From assembly GCA_029266415.1 (NCBI GenBank), contig JAQSWW010000008.1, positions 1-40,475 on the forward strand: DNA of 40,475 bases, written 5' to 3'. Shown in pieces: positions 1 through 8,727 of the stretch. The number at the start of each line of letters is the position of its first letter. Position 1 is the first letter of the stretch. Below the pieces are notes generated by a model. The model was not told the DNA's origin. It worked only from the letters and a program-made list of their open reading frames with translations, and did not search any database. A program made the translations under genes and the position numbers. The stretch is from Actinomycetospora sp. (GTDB taxonomy: Bacteria > Actinomycetota > Actinomycetes > Mycobacteriales > Pseudonocardiaceae).

Positions 1-224
1 CCCGTCGCGGGGTGGCCGTCGTCGCCGAGCTCGTCCTGGCGCGGGTGGTCGAGGAAGCCGAACCAGTGCCAGAAGGGCGGCAGATCGTCGCCGTCGCCCG
101 CGACGGGGGGCAGGTCGAGCAGGCCGGAGAACGCGGCGACCGCCCAGGCCGTCGTCCCGCCCGTCGTCGACTCCGGCGCGGGCGACCAGTCGGCCGTCGC
201 CGCCGCGAGATCGACCTCGCTCAC
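1..224 (-). CDS. FAS1-like / MaoC-type dehydratase, N-terminal part (cut by window edge)
   Basis: Only the first 74 codons are present; the gene runs off the left edge. The start is GTG at 224-222, behind a GAGGAGG ribosome site. The product contains LPPFWHWFGFLDHPRQDELG followed by DGHP, which resembles the N-terminal hot-dog domain of HTD2/mesaconyl-C4-CoA hydratase-like enzymes (typical motif WHWLYF, then SELG and DGHP). Members hydrate or dehydrate short acyl-CoA or acyl-ACP thioesters; the substrate cannot be read here. It is divergent from the SCO6745-family gene with about 140 bases between them. The family call is fairly good, but the exact reaction is unknown because the catalytic C-terminal half is missing. 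Confidence 0.6.
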   Translation of the reverse strand, partial: MSEVDLAAATADWSPAPESTTGGTTAWAVAAFSGLLDLPPVAGDGDDLPPFWHWFGFLDHPRQDELGDDGHPAT

Positions 225-367
225 GCGTCCTCCTCGTCGCCCGTCCCGGCGGCATGAGAAGATCAGACGTGGGCGGGCCGCGTCGAGGGCGGGTTCCGGT
301 GGCTGGGACGGGCCGCGACGGGCGGCCTGACTGGACGGACAACCCCGCCGCGACGACGATCCGCGCC

Positions 368-1216
368 GTGGACACCGACGTCTCCCCGGCCCGCCGGCTG
401 CGCGACGCGATCGAGCCGCTCGCGATGGTCACCGTGTGGAGCGACGCGGCGGCCCGCGAGCGCGAGGCGGCCGGGCTCGACCTCCTCGCGGGCTACGTCG
501 GCGGTCGCGCCTCGGTGCTCGGCGACGTCGAGGGCGCGGTGGTGGCCGCGACGTTCGGGGTGTGGGCGCCGGGGTTCCTCCACGACCTGTGGGCGCGGGC
601 GCGTGCGGCGCGGTCGGTCGCCGAGCTGCGCGACGCCCGGGTCCGGGCCGGCTCGCAGGCGCTGCGCGAGGCCCTCGACGGCGTCGACACCGACGACGTC
701 GAGGCGGTGGTCGGGACGCTGCGCTCGGCGCTGACCGGGGCCGGCGTCCTGGGGCGCCCGCTGTTCGCCGGGCAGGCCGCCCTGCCCTGGCCCGACGACC
801 CGCACGGACGCCTGTGGCACGCGGCGAGCCTGCTGCGGGAGCACCGCGGCGACTCCCACCTCGGCGCCTGCGTCGCCGCCGGGCTCGACGCGATCGAGGC
901 CAACGTGCTCACCGAGCTGTGGGTCGGCTACGGCCTGCTCGAGTACACGGCCACCCGCGGCTGGTCGCCCGACGCGATGGAGGGCGCCGTCGCGCGGTTG
1001 CGCGAGCGGGGGCTGCTCGACGGCGGCCGGCTCTCCGACCAGGGCCGGCGTGTGCGCGACGGGGTCGAGGAGGCCACCGACCGCGCGCAGCGCCCGCTGG
1101 TCGAGGCCCTCGGCACCGCGCTCGACCCCCTCGTCACCACCCTCGACCGGTGGGCCGACGCCGTGGTCGCGCGCGGCTGGTTCCCCGACGACCGGGCCAA
1201 GCGCGCCGCGGGGTAG
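368..1216 (+). CDS. SCO6745-family protein
   Basis: A soluble 282-residue protein, mostly alpha-helical by composition, with no signal peptide. The layout (SPARRLRDAIEPLAMVTVW near the start, a central FGVWAPGFLHDLW-type stretch, then a C-terminal part ending in a winged-helix-like segment with LRERGLLDGGRLSDQGRRVR) matches the actinobacterial SCO6745 family, whose function is undefined. The reading frame is open back to ATG 254, but the extra residues are low-complexity. I chose GTG 368 because conserved-looking sequence starts there. It converges with nadE, the stop codons being only 15 bases apart. A DNA-binding or thiol-dependent role is sometimes assumed for this family; nothing here proves it. 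Confidence 0.75.
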   Translation: MDTDVSPARRLRDAIEPLAMVTVWSDAAAREREAAGLDLLAGYVGGRASVLGDVEGAVVAATFGVWAPGFLHDLWARARAARSVAELRDARVRAGSQALREALDGVDTDDVEAVVGTLRSALTGAGVLGRPLFAGQAALPWPDDPHGRLWHAASLLREHRGDSHLGACVAAGLDAIEANVLTELWVGYGLLEYTATRGWSPDAMEGAVARLRERGLLDGGRLSDQGRRVRDGVEEATDRAQRPLVEALGTALDPLVTTLDRWADAVVARGWFPDDRAKRAAG

Positions 1217-1231
1217 TGCTCACGACGCTGC

Positions 1232-3292
1232 TCACGACTCGGGCACGTTCTCCTCGATCTCCTCGAGCCAGATCGTCGCCGAGGAGTCCGACGGCGCGCG
1301 CCAGTCGCCGCGGGGCGAGAGCGAGCCGCCGGCGACGACCTTCGGCCCGTTGGGCTGCGCCGAGCGCTTGAACTGGGCGAACCCGAAGAACCGCTGTGCG
1401 AACACCTGCAGCCACCGCCGGATCTCGGCGAGGTCGTACGCCGCCCGGTCGCCCTCCGGGTAGCCCGGGGGCCAGTGGCCGGCGTCGAGGTCGTGCCACG
1501 CGTGCCAGGACAGGAACGCGATGCGCGAGGGCCGGAAGCCGTGGCGCAGCGTCCAGTAGAGGGTGAAGTCCTGCAGGTCGTAGGGCCCGATCTTCTCCTG
1601 GCTCGACTGGATCTCCTGGTCGGAGTCCGCGGGCACGAGCTCGGGGCTGATCTCGGTGTCGAGGACGTCCTGGAGCACCTCGGCGACGTCGTCCTCGAAC
1701 TGCTTCGAGGAGATCACCCAGCGGATGAGGTGCTGCACCAGCGTCTTGGGTACGCCGGCGTTGACCGTGTAGTGCGACATCTGGTCGCCGACGCCGTAGG
1801 TGGACCACCCCAGCGCCGCCTCCGAGAGGTCGCCGGTGCCCAGCACGATCCCGCCGCGCTGGTTGGCGGCGCGGAAGAGGTAGTCGGTGCGCATCCCGGC
1901 CTGGACGTTCTCGAACGTCACGTCGTACACCGGCTCGCCCTGCGAGAACGGGTGCCCGAGCTCACGCAGCATGATCCGCGCGGACTCGGTGATGTCGATG
2001 GTCTCGAACGTGCAGCCCAGGGCCTCGGACAGGCGCTGCGCGTTGGACTTGGTGCGCTCGCCCGTCGCGAACCCGGGCAGGGTGAAGGCCAGGATGTCGG
2101 AGCGGGGGCGCCCGGTCCGGTCCATCGCCCGGGCGGCGACGATCAGCGCGTGGGTGGAGTCGAGCCCGCCCGACACCCCGATGACGATCTTCGGTCCGCC
2201 GATGGCCCGCAGCCGCTGCTGGAGACCCGAGACCTGGATGTTGTAGGCCTCGAAGCAGTCCTGCTCGAGCCGGGCCGGGTCGTTCGGCACGAACGGGAAG
2301 CGCTCGACCACGCGGCGGAAGCCGATGTCGCCGGTGGGCGGGTCGAGGACGAACTCGACGGTGCGGAACGTCGTGCTCGACGTCTGCTGCTGGCGGCTGC
2401 GGTTGTCGTCGAACGTGCCCATGCGCAGGCGCTCGGAGCGGATCAGGCGCAGGTCGACGTCGGCGACGGCGTGCTGCTCGCCGTCCGGGAACCGCTCGGT
2501 CTCGGCCAGCAGCACCCCGTTCTCGTGGATGCTGGTCTGCCCGTCCCACGAGACCTCGGTGGTCGACTCCCCCTCGCCCGCCGCGGCGTAGACGTAGGCC
2601 GCCGAGCACCGTGCCGAGGCCGACCTCGCCAGCAGCTGGCGGTCGTCGGCGCGCCCGACGGTGATCGGGCTGCCCGAGATGTTGGCCAGCACGGTGGCCC
2701 CGGCCAGCGCCGCCTCGGCGCTCGGCGGGATCGGGACGAACATGTCCTCGCACACCTCGACGTGCAGCACCAGGCCGTCGACGTCGGTGGCCGCGAACAG
2801 GAGGTCGGCGCCGAAGGGCACGTCCTCGCCGAGCAGCCGGATCGTCCCGGACTCGCCCGCGCCCGACGCGGCCTGGCGGGGCTCGTAGAACTCGCGGTAG
2901 TTCGGCAGGTAGGTCTTGGGGACGACGCCCAGGACGCGGCCGCGGTGCACGACGACCGCGCAGTTGTAGAGCCGGTGGCGGTGGCGCAGGGGCGCGCCGA
3001 GCACCAGGACGGGCGTGAGGTCCGTCGACGCGGAGACGATCTCGCGCAGCGCGTCGACGACGGCGTCGAGCAGCGTGTCCTGCAGGAGCAGGTCCTCGAT
3101 GGAGTAGCCCGAGAGCGTCAGCTCGGGGAACACGGCGACGCCCACCCCGTCGTCGTGGCACTGGCGCGCCACCGACAGCAGCGACGCCGCGTTGGCGGCG
3201 GGCTCGACGATCGTGGTGCGCAGCGTCGCGGCGGCGACCCGCACGAAGCCCTGGTGGTACACCGAGGTGAAGGGCGGGGTGGGCACGTGCAT
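1232..3292 (-). CDS. nadE: Glutamine-dependent NAD(+) synthetase
   Basis: This 686-residue enzyme makes NAD+ from nicotinate adenine dinucleotide, ATP and glutamine, the last step of NAD synthesis. An N-terminal nitrilase-type glutaminase domain carries the Glu-Lys-Cys triad: Glu57 in FPELTLSGY, Lys126 in VPKTYLP and Cys181 in VEVCEDMF. The C-terminal synthetase domain has the ATP pyrophosphatase loop SGGLDST (374-380), then [16 protein letters not shown]. Length fits the two-domain bacterial/actinobacterial type. The open frame extends further upstream, but ATG 3292 follows AGGAGG directly and the homologous sequence begins there. It appears to be transcribed alone. The ammonia-channel architecture is known for the family, not visible here. 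Confidence 0.96.
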   Translation of the reverse strand: MHVPTPPFTSVYHQGFVRVAAATLRTTIVEPAANAASLLSVARQCHDDGVGVAVFPELTLSGYSIEDLLLQDTLLDAVVDALREIVSASTDLTPVLVLGAPLRHRHRLYNCAVVVHRGRVLGVVPKTYLPNYREFYEPRQAASGAGESGTIRLLGEDVPFGADLLFAATDVDGLVLHVEVCEDMFVPIPPSAEAALAGATVLANISGSPITVGRADDRQLLARSASARCSAAYVYAAAGEGESTTEVSWDGQTSIHENGVLLAETERFPDGEQHAVADVDLRLIRSERLRMGTFDDNRSRQQQTSSTTFRTVEFVLDPPTGDIGFRRVVERFPFVPNDPARLEQDCFEAYNIQVSGLQQRLRAIGGPKIVIGVSGGLDSTHALIVAARAMDRTGRPRSDILAFTLPGFATGERTKSNAQRLSEALGCTFETIDITESARIMLRELGHPFSQGEPVYDVTFENVQAGMRTDYLFRAANQRGGIVLGTGDLSEAALGWSTYGVGDQMSHYTVNAGVPKTLVQHLIRWVISSKQFEDDVAEVLQDVLDTEISPELVPADSDQEIQSSQEKIGPYDLQDFTLYWTLRHGFRPSRIAFLSWHAWHDLDAGHWPPGYPEGDRAAYDLAEIRRWLQVFAQRFFGFAQFKRSAQPNGPKVVAGGSLSPRGDWRAPSDSSATIWLEEIEENVPES

Positions 3293-3351
3293 CCTCCTGG
3301 CGCGACGACGCGGGCGAGCGTAGATCGCCCGCCCGCGCCGGTCCGCCGGGG

Positions 3352-3642
3352 TCAGACCGTGCTCGGCGGCTCCGCGGGCCGGGCCACCGGGCCGGCGACA
3401 CCGTCGGCGCCGTCGGCGCCCTCCTCGGGCACCAGCGCCCACGCGGCCAGGTAGGCGATCAGACCCACCAGGTGCCCGAACACGGCCAGGAGTACCGCGA
3501 GGACACGCACGAGGTTCGGGTCGAGGCCGGTGCGGGCGGCGATGCCGCCGCAGACACCGGCGATCCAGCGGTCGCCGCGGCTGCGGCGGAAACCGAGGGC
3601 GGGGACGGACGGGGCGGCGGGCGTGGGCTGCGGGGTGGTCAT
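3352..3642 (-). CDS. PspC-domain membrane protein
   Basis: This 96-residue protein has a proline-rich cytoplasmic N-terminus and the PspC signature: FRRSRGDRWIAGVCGGIAAR, then LDPNLVRVLAVLLAVFG and a second hydrophobic segment ending in AWALVPEE. PspC domains are small membrane modules of envelope-stress systems; in actinobacteria many are free-standing and of unknown role. The ATG at 3642-3640 overlaps the TGA of the upstream tetR gene (ATGA), so the two are probably translationally coupled. The tail after VPEE is acidic and low-complexity. Confidence 0.88.
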   Translation of the reverse strand: MTTPQPTPAAPSVPALGFRRSRGDRWIAGVCGGIAARTGLDPNLVRVLAVLLAVFGHLVGLIAYLAAWALVPEEGADGADGVAGPVARPAEPPSTV

Positions 3643-4319
3643 GGCGTCGAGCCTGCCGCCGGCGGCGGCCCGGGACCTCCGGGTCGGACCCCCGTCTCCC
3701 CCGGATCCCGACCCCCATCCGGGGCCGGGGGTGCCTCCGGGGTCACCAGCCCGCCGACCTCGCCCAGGGTCGCGCTGATCGCCGTGGGGAGGTCGTCGGC
3801 GGTGCCGTCGAGGCAGCGGGTGAGCGCCTCGGCGAAGCACGCGACGACGACCGCCCCGTGCAGGCGGGCACGCTCGGGGGGCACGCCCCGCGCGCTCAGC
3901 TCGGCGGCCACCAGATACCGCCAGCCGTCCTGCTTGAGACGCTCGCGGGCCTGCAGCGCCGGCGTCGCCGCGATCACCGCGCCCCGCGCCGCGAACCGGG
4001 GCCAGTCGGCGGCCAGGACGGAGGCGACCTCGCGGGCCGCGACCCGCAGCGCCTCGGGCACCGAGCGGTCACGCGGTTGCGCGCGCAGCGAGTCGGCCAG
4101 CGCCGCGCGCATCGCGGCGTCGTCGGCGAAGAGGATGTCCTCCTTGTCGGCGACGTAGCGGTAGACGGTGCGCTCCCCCACCCCGGCCGCCCGGGCGACG
4201 TCGGCCATGGTCACCGCGTCGTAGCCGTCGCGGGCGAACAGGGCGAGCGCGGCGTCGACGATCGCGTCGCGCGTGCGCTGCTTCTTCTCCTCGCGCCACC
4301 CGGTGTTCACGGGAGACAT
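3639..4319 (-). CDS. TetR-family transcriptional regulator
   Basis: This 226-residue regulator has an N-terminal helix-turn-helix: RDAIVDAALALFARDGYDAV, MADVARAAGVGERTVYRYV, then ADKEDILF, the classic TetR pattern. The ligand domain is helical and the last ~35 residues are Gly/Pro-rich. It is divergent from an SDR gene across 47 bases that contain two GGCA-N5-TGCC palindromes, a likely operator, so self-control and control of the SDR are expected. It overlaps pspC by ATGA, which makes a tetR-pspC operon. The ligand is unknown. Confidence 0.9.
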   Translation of the reverse strand: MSPVNTGWREEKKQRTRDAIVDAALALFARDGYDAVTMADVARAAGVGERTVYRYVADKEDILFADDAAMRAALADSLRAQPRDRSVPEALRVAAREVASVLAADWPRFAARGAVIAATPALQARERLKQDGWRYLVAAELSARGVPPERARLHGAVVVACFAEALTRCLDGTADDLPTAISATLGEVGGLVTPEAPPAPDGGRDPGETGVRPGGPGPPPAAGSTP

Positions 4320-4321
4320 CC

Positions 4322-4353
4322 TGGCAGACGTTGCCTTTTGGCAGTCTCTGCCA
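4322..4353. promoter_or_regulatory. Probable TetR operator: two GGCA-N5-TGCC palindromes
   Basis: The gap between divergent tetR and the SDR gene holds GGCAGACGTTGCC (4323-4335) and GGCAGTCTCTGCC (4340-4352), with centres 17 bases apart. The outer ends also pair (TGGCAGA with TCTGCCA), giving a nested 32-base symmetric element. An AT-rich stretch (CATAAATTC) follows and could be a -10 region for the SDR gene. Two dimer sites this close fit cooperative TetR binding. Confidence 0.6.
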
Positions 4354-4366
4354 TAAATTCGGCGAC

Positions 4367-5209
4367 ATGCGGATGCTGATCACGGGGGCCACGCGGGGCC
4401 TGGGGCGGGCGACGGCCCGGGCGGCGGGCCGACGGGGCGCCGAGGTGCTGGTCACCGGACGCGACCCGGAGGCGGTCGCCCGGGTGGCGGCGGAGGTCGG
4501 TGGGCAGGGCCACGTGCTCGACCTCGCCGACCCGGCGGCCGTGCGTGCCGCGGTGCCCGAGCTGGGCGCGGTGGACGTCGTCGCCGCCAACGCCGGGCTG
4601 CAGATCCGGGGCGGGCCGACCACGACCGTCGACGGGGTCGAGGAGACCCTCGCGGTCAACGTGCTGGGCCACGTCGCCCTCGTCGACGCCCTGCTCGCCG
4701 GGCCGCGACCCCCGTCGCGCGTGGCGTTCCTCGGGTCGACCACGCACGACCCGGCCACCCCGACCGGCACCCCCGCCCCCGTGGAGAGCCCCGACCTCGG
4801 CGCGCTGGCCCGCGGCGAGCTCACCACCAGCGGGCCCCAGCGCTACGCCACCACCAAGCTGCACTGCACCGCGCTCGCCGGCGCCTACGCCCGCGAGCAC
4901 CCCGAGGTCCACTGGTCCTGCTTCGACCCGGGGCTGATGCCCGGCACCGGGCTGGCGCGGACCTACGGCCCGGTCGCGCGCCTGTTGTGGGCGACCGTGC
5001 TGCGCGGGGTGGCGGTGCTGCCGTTCGCCTCGACGCCGGCCCGGTCGGGGGACGCCCTCGCCCGCGTGCTGCTCGACGACCCCGCCCCGGGCGCGTCGGG
5101 AGCCGTCGTCGACTGGCGGCTGCGGCCCGGCGTCGTCTCCGCGCGGGCCGCCGACCCCGCGTTCGGCGACGCCGTGCTCGCCGCGGCCCGGGGCCTCGTC
5201 GCGGTCTGA
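4367..5209 (+). CDS. Short-chain dehydrogenase/reductase (SDR)
   Basis: This 280-residue SDR begins with the nucleotide-binding motif TGATRGLGRATARA and has NAG in VVAANAGL. The active-site serine region is FLGSTTHD and the catalytic YxxxK is YATTK. The layout is closest to the plant protochlorophyllide-reductase-like/retinol dehydrogenase-like group of bacterial SDRs (a Pro-Gly-Leu-type motif, DPGLMPGTGL, follows the catalytic site). The substrate is unknown. ATG 4367 is preferred over the earlier in-frame 4331 codon, which lies inside the palindromic operator. No clear ribosome site is seen, so a short-leader or leaderless transcript is possible. Expression is probably repressed by the divergent TetR. 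Confidence 0.88.
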   Translation: MRMLITGATRGLGRATARAAGRRGAEVLVTGRDPEAVARVAAEVGGQGHVLDLADPAAVRAAVPELGAVDVVAANAGLQIRGGPTTTVDGVEETLAVNVLGHVALVDALLAGPRPPSRVAFLGSTTHDPATPTGTPAPVESPDLGALARGELTTSGPQRYATTKLHCTALAGAYAREHPEVHWSCFDPGLMPGTGLARTYGPVARLLWATVLRGVAVLPFASTPARSGDALARVLLDDPAPGASGAVVDWRLRPGVVSARAADPAFGDAVLAAARGLVAV

Positions 5210-5291
5210 GGTCCGTTCGGTCCGGTTCACCCGCCGGAGCCGGGGCACCCTGCGGGACCGAGCCCGTCCACGCCCCCGCCCCGGGAGTCCC

Positions 5292-5741
5292 GTGTCCCCC
5301 TCGTCGAGCCCGTCGAGCCCTGCACCCCGCCGCCTCGCCGTCGTGCCGCCGCCCGCGGACGACGCCCTCGTGCGGTCCGCCGACGGGGGCGGGCCCGGCG
5401 GCCGGCCGGAGCCGTCGACGCGCGTGCGGGCGGTGGTCGACGAGCTCGTCGAGGCCGCGGTGACCATCGGCGAGGACCTCGAGCTGGTCGTCGAGGACAC
5501 CGTCGGCGAGGCCCTCGCCGCCGGGGAGCGGTCGTGGCGCGTGCTGCGCGCGGCGGCCCACCGCCTCGACGCGGGCCGCCCGCCCCTCCTGACCGCCGGC
5601 GAGGCGCTCGCCGCGCTCGGCGGGGAGGCCGCACGGGCGGTCACCGCCGTGGCCGTGACGTCGGGGTACGCCGGGCGCCACGCGAGCCGGCGGGCGGCCA
5701 CCGCGGCCGGCCGCATCGCCCTCGCCCTCCTCCGACCGTGA
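5292..5741 (+). CDS. Hypothetical protein
   Basis: A 149-residue protein of unknown function. After a disordered Ser/Pro-rich N-terminus (about 45 residues), the rest looks like amphipathic helices rich in Ala, Glu, Val and Arg (for example VVDELVEAAVTIGEDLELVVEDTV). It has no signal peptide and no membrane segment. The GTG start lacks a strong ribosome site. Codon use and the absence of a better frame on either strand support it as a real gene, but I recognise no domain. A 17-base palindrome overlaps its stop codon. Confidence 0.5.
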   Translation: MSPSSSPSSPAPRRLAVVPPPADDALVRSADGGGPGGRPEPSTRVRAVVDELVEAAVTIGEDLELVVEDTVGEALAAGERSWRVLRAAAHRLDAGRPPLLTAGEALAALGGEAARAVTAVAVTSGYAGRHASRRAATAAGRIALALLRP

Positions 5742-5750
5742 CTCACGGTC
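5734..5750. repeat. 17-base perfect palindrome over a stop codon
   Basis: GACCGTGA-C-TCACGGTC is perfectly symmetric with a single central base, and the TGA of the upstream gene (5739-5741) lies inside it. It could fold as a 7-bp hairpin in RNA, but no T-tract follows, so it may be either a weak terminator or a protein-binding site upstream of the 5930-6382 gene. Confidence 0.4.
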
Positions 5751-5929
5751 ACTCTTTCCGGGTGATCGCCCCCGTACTCACTCCTACGGACTAGCCTCTG
5801 CCTCGTGATCTGACTTACAGTGAGCGCCGCCGCGGGACACACCCGGCGGCGGCCACCACACAGATCCCGCGGGGGGCGGAGCGGCGCCGCGGCGCCGGCC
5901 CCTGACGACCCCGCGAGAAGGGGGTCGAC

Positions 5930-6382
5930 GTGCGAACGACCTATCGGGTGCTGGCGTGGATCCTCGCCCTGGAGGTGGTCGTCCAGGCCGCCGCCATCGC
6001 GTGGGCACTCTTCGGGCTGACCGCCTGGATCGACGGCGGCGGCGTCCTCGACGCCGCGGCCATCGAGGCCGAGGTGCAGTTCGACGGCGTCGTCGGCTTC
6101 ATGGTGCACGGCATGAACGGGACGATGATCGTGCCCGCTGTGGCGCTGCTGCTGCTGATCGTCTCGTTCTTCGCGAAGCTCCCCCGCGGGGTGACGTACG
6201 CGGCGGCCCTGTTCGTCATGGTCGTCGCACAGGTGGCGCTGGGCATCGTCGCGCACTCCCTGCCGTCGCTGGGCATGCTGCACGGCGCGCTCGCGCTGGC
6301 CATCCTCGTGACCGCCGTGCTCTCGGCCCGGCTCACCGCCACCCCGCGGACGGCGGTGCGCGAGCCGGTCGCGATGGCGTGA
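5930..6382 (+). CDS. Four-helix membrane protein, DUF6220-like
   Basis: A 150-residue integral membrane protein with four hydrophobic segments, near residues 8-32, 55-82, 88-112 and 115-135. Histidines sit at helix ends (MVHGMNG, IVAHSL, GMLHGALAL), together with a Gln in the third helix. This pattern resembles the DUF6220-type membrane proteins and is reminiscent of b-type haem-binding four-helix proteins, although haem binding is not shown. GTG 5930 follows GAGAAGGGGG. It lies 16 bases upstream of the multicopper oxidase, so the two are probably co-transcribed, which hints at a shared redox or copper role. Confidence 0.7.
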   Translation: MRTTYRVLAWILALEVVVQAAAIAWALFGLTAWIDGGGVLDAAAIEAEVQFDGVVGFMVHGMNGTMIVPAVALLLLIVSFFAKLPRGVTYAAALFVMVVAQVALGIVAHSLPSLGMLHGALALAILVTAVLSARLTATPRTAVREPVAMA

Positions 6383-6398
6383 GCGAGGACTGACCGAG

Positions 6399-7883
6399 AT
6401 GCTGCGGGCGAGGCGACGGCGGTGGCGTACCCGCATCCGGGCACGGACCCTGGTGGCCGTCGTCGCCGCGCTCGCGGTCCTGGTCCCGATCGGCTGGATG
6501 TGGACCGACAGCCTCGTCCCGTCGTCGTACTCGATGATGGACATGGGCACGCCGGACCTCGGCGGCGGACCCGGGGAGCACGCCGGGCACGCCACGACGG
6601 GACCCGCGGTCGACACCCTGCGCGAGCCGCCGGGGCCGGCCGACGTCGACGTCACCCTGGTGGCGCGCGCCGGTCGGGTCACGCTGCCCTCGGGGCGCGT
6701 CATCGACGGCTACAGCCTCAACGGCACCACGCCCGGCCCGGAGATCCGCGCGGTCGAGGGGCAGATGGTGCAGGTCCGCCTGGTCAACGCGGACGTGCCC
6801 GAGGGCGTCACCCTGCACTGGCACGGCTACGACGTGCCGGCCGGCGACGACGGCGTCGCCGGGGTGACCCAGGACGCCGTGCCCGTCGGCGGCTCGTTCG
6901 TCTACCGATTCCGCGCCGAGCAGGTCGGGACGTTCTGGTACCACTCGCACCAGGTCGCCGACCCGCAGGTGCGCGGCGGCCTGTTCGGCGCACTGGTGGT
7001 CACGCCCCGCGCGGGCCTGGGCGACACCGGCGACGTGCTGGCCGTGACGCACATGCACCAGGGCCGCCGGACGATCAACGGGTTCGACGGCGACGTGGCA
7101 GCCGCCGGGGCACCCGGGTCGCGGGTCCGCGTGCGCGTGGTCAACACCGACAACGGGCCGATCCAGGCCTGGGTCGGCGGCGCGCCCTACCGCCTGGTCG
7201 CGATCGACGGCACCGACGTCGTCGGCCCCACGCCCACCACCGACTCGCTGTCGATCACCGCCGGGGCCCGGGCCGACCTCGAGATCGACCTGCCCGCCGA
7301 CGGCGCGGGCGTGCGCGTGGAGCTCGGCGGGTCCGCGCTCACCTTCGGGCCGGCGCTGGCCCCGACCCCCCGCCCGGCCCGCCAGCTCGACCCCCTGACC
7401 TACGGCACGCCCGCCGCGCTCGGGTTCGACCCGGACGCCGCGGACCGCCGCGTCGACTACGTCATCGGGCGCCGCCCCGGCTTCGTCGACGGGCAGCCCG
7501 GGCTGTGGTGGACGGTCAACGGGAGCCTCTGGCCCGACGTGCCGATGTACGTGGTGCGCGAGGGGGACGTCGTGCGGATGCGCATCGACAACGCCAGCGG
7601 CGACCTGCACCCGATGCACCTGCACGGCCACCACGCCGTGGTGCTCGCCCGCGACGGCGTGCCGGCGACGGGCAGCCCGTGGTGGGTGGACAGCCTCGAC
7701 GCCCAGGACGGCCACACCTACGACATCGCGTTCGTGGCGGACAACCCCGGCCTGTGGATGGACCACTGCCACAACCTCGCCCACCCGGCCGAGGGGCTGA
7801 TGGCCCACCTCGTCTACGAGGGCGTGACCACGCCGTACCGGGTCGGCGAGGTGGGTGGTCACGCCCACAACGACCCCGAGTGA
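6399..7883 (+). CDS. Membrane-anchored three-domain multicopper oxidase
   Basis: This 494-residue laccase-type oxidase couples one-electron oxidation of a substrate to O2 reduction to water. A basic N-terminus and one hydrophobic helix (about 17-35) anchor it outside the membrane. A Met/His-rich stretch follows (SYSMMDMG, GEHAGHA). The four copper motifs are intact: HWH (140-142), HSH (182-184), HPMHLHGHH starting at 404, and HCHNLAHPAEGLM starting at 456, with Cys457 as the type 1 ligand. Three cupredoxin-like domains fit the length. The substrate could be Cu(I), Mn(II) or phenols; the Met/His segment leans towards copper handling, as inference. It follows the four-helix membrane gene. Confidence 0.92.
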   Translation: MLRARRRRWRTRIRARTLVAVVAALAVLVPIGWMWTDSLVPSSYSMMDMGTPDLGGGPGEHAGHATTGPAVDTLREPPGPADVDVTLVARAGRVTLPSGRVIDGYSLNGTTPGPEIRAVEGQMVQVRLVNADVPEGVTLHWHGYDVPAGDDGVAGVTQDAVPVGGSFVYRFRAEQVGTFWYHSHQVADPQVRGGLFGALVVTPRAGLGDTGDVLAVTHMHQGRRTINGFDGDVAAAGAPGSRVRVRVVNTDNGPIQAWVGGAPYRLVAIDGTDVVGPTPTTDSLSITAGARADLEIDLPADGAGVRVELGGSALTFGPALAPTPRPARQLDPLTYGTPAALGFDPDAADRRVDYVIGRRPGFVDGQPGLWWTVNGSLWPDVPMYVVREGDVVRMRIDNASGDLHPMHLHGHHAVVLARDGVPATGSPWWVDSLDAQDGHTYDIAFVADNPGLWMDHCHNLAHPAEGLMAHLVYEGVTTPYRVGEVGGHAHNDPE

Positions 7884-7926
7884 GATCACCGCGGGACGGA
7901 GGGATACTGGCCGGTAACCACGCGGT

Positions 7927-7946
7927 CCTCCCGGACCGCCGGGAGG
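7927..7946 (+). promoter_or_regulatory. Hairpin that hides the ribosome site of the 7956 gene
   Basis: CCTCCCGG-ACCG-CCGGGAGG forms a perfect 8-bp stem with a 4-base loop. Its 3' arm contains the GGGAGG that is the evident Shine-Dalgarno for ATG 7956. In the folded mRNA the site would be masked, so it may modulate translation; it may also be chance in such GC-rich DNA. Confidence 0.4.
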
Positions 7947-7955
7947 TGACCGACC

Positions 7956-8309
7956 ATGATCGCGACCACGGGGACCGCCCCGTCCTCCGGATCGCCCTGG
8001 CTGCTCCCCCACGCCACGGCGTGCGCAGAGGCCGTCGCCACGGCACTGGACCTGCTCGACACCGACGACGTGCGCGTCGAGCCCGACGGCGCCGGCTTCG
8101 CCCTGCGCGTGGAGTCCGACCCGCCGCGGGCGGTGCGCGCGGTGCGCTGGTCGCCGGACGCGGGGTGGGAGGCCACGTCCGACCCCGCCCGCCGACGGGC
8201 CCCGCGCTGGTGGGCACTCCCCGTCGAGATCGACGCCGACCCCCTCGCGCTGTGCGAGGTGCTGCGGGCGATGGCAGAGGGGACGCGGGCGCTCGGTCGG
8301 ACGGCGTAG
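7956..8309 (+). CDS. Hypothetical protein, possibly DUF6292-like
   Basis: A 117-residue soluble protein. After a short Ser/Gly leader, the core reads ACAEAVATALDLLDTDDVRVEPDG, then FALRVES and AVRWSPDAGWEA, and ends with a helix (PLALCEVLRAMAEGTRALG). The pattern (two short helices, a beta pair with W-x5-GWEA, a final helix) resembles small actinobacterial DUF6292-type proteins, but I am not sure. It starts at ATG behind GGGAGGTGAC. A strong hairpin at 8331-8361 follows, so it is probably a single-gene transcript. Confidence 0.65.
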   Translation: MIATTGTAPSSGSPWLLPHATACAEAVATALDLLDTDDVRVEPDGAGFALRVESDPPRAVRAVRWSPDAGWEATSDPARRRAPRWWALPVEIDADPLALCEVLRAMAEGTRALGRTA

Positions 8310-8330
8310 CGACCGGGGCCGCCCGGTCGA

Positions 8331-8361
8331 CGCCGGTGCGGGCCCCTCGTCCGCACCGGCG
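8331..8361 (+). terminator. Hairpin terminator after the 7956-8309 gene
   Basis: An 11-bp perfect stem (CGCCGGTGCGG / CCGCACCGGCG) with a 9-base loop, 21 bases after the stop codon. There is no T-tract, as is usual for actinobacterial hairpin terminators. Confidence 0.5.
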
Positions 8362-8514
8362 GTCCGGATCACGCAACGTACCGGCCGGTCACCTCGCCGT
8401 GAACCCGCGCGCCGACGGCGCCGTACGCACAAAGACGTACAGCGCTGCACCCCGCGCCGGTCCTAGCCTTCCGTCGGGGACGTCCGAAGCCATCGGACGC
8501 ACGGGGAGGGCACG

Positions 8515-8712
8515 ATGCCGGGCCGATCCGACGACCACCTCATCGTGGAGCCACGCATCCGCCGCATCGTCCGGCGGCCGGTGACGCCGACGGTGCCCGC
8601 GCCGCGGCGCGAGGAGACGCCGGCGCCGCACGTGCCCGCACCGCGCCGCCCGCACCGGGAGGGCCACCTCGGCCACACCCCGGTCGCCGCACGCCCCCAC
8701 CGGGACGCCTGA
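8515..8712 (+). CDS. Small Arg/Pro/His-rich hypothetical protein
   Basis: A 65-residue basic protein (RIRRIVRRPVTP, PAPRRPHREGH). It has no hydrophobic segment and no known domain. ATG 8515 follows GGGAGGGCACG, a credible ribosome site. It is convergent with the kinase gene, the stop codons being 15 bases apart. The composition could suit nucleic-acid binding or a disordered linker protein, but in DNA this GC-rich basic low-complexity frames also arise by chance. Confidence 0.4.
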   Translation: MPGRSDDHLIVEPRIRRIVRRPVTPTVPAPRREETPAPHVPAPRRPHREGHLGHTPVAARPHRDA

Positions 8713-8727
8713 GCGACGCCCGGGGCC

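Noticed and set aside
1475-3454. 659-codon + strand frame opposite nadE
   Set aside because: Antisense shadow; nadE on the other strand has complete motifs.
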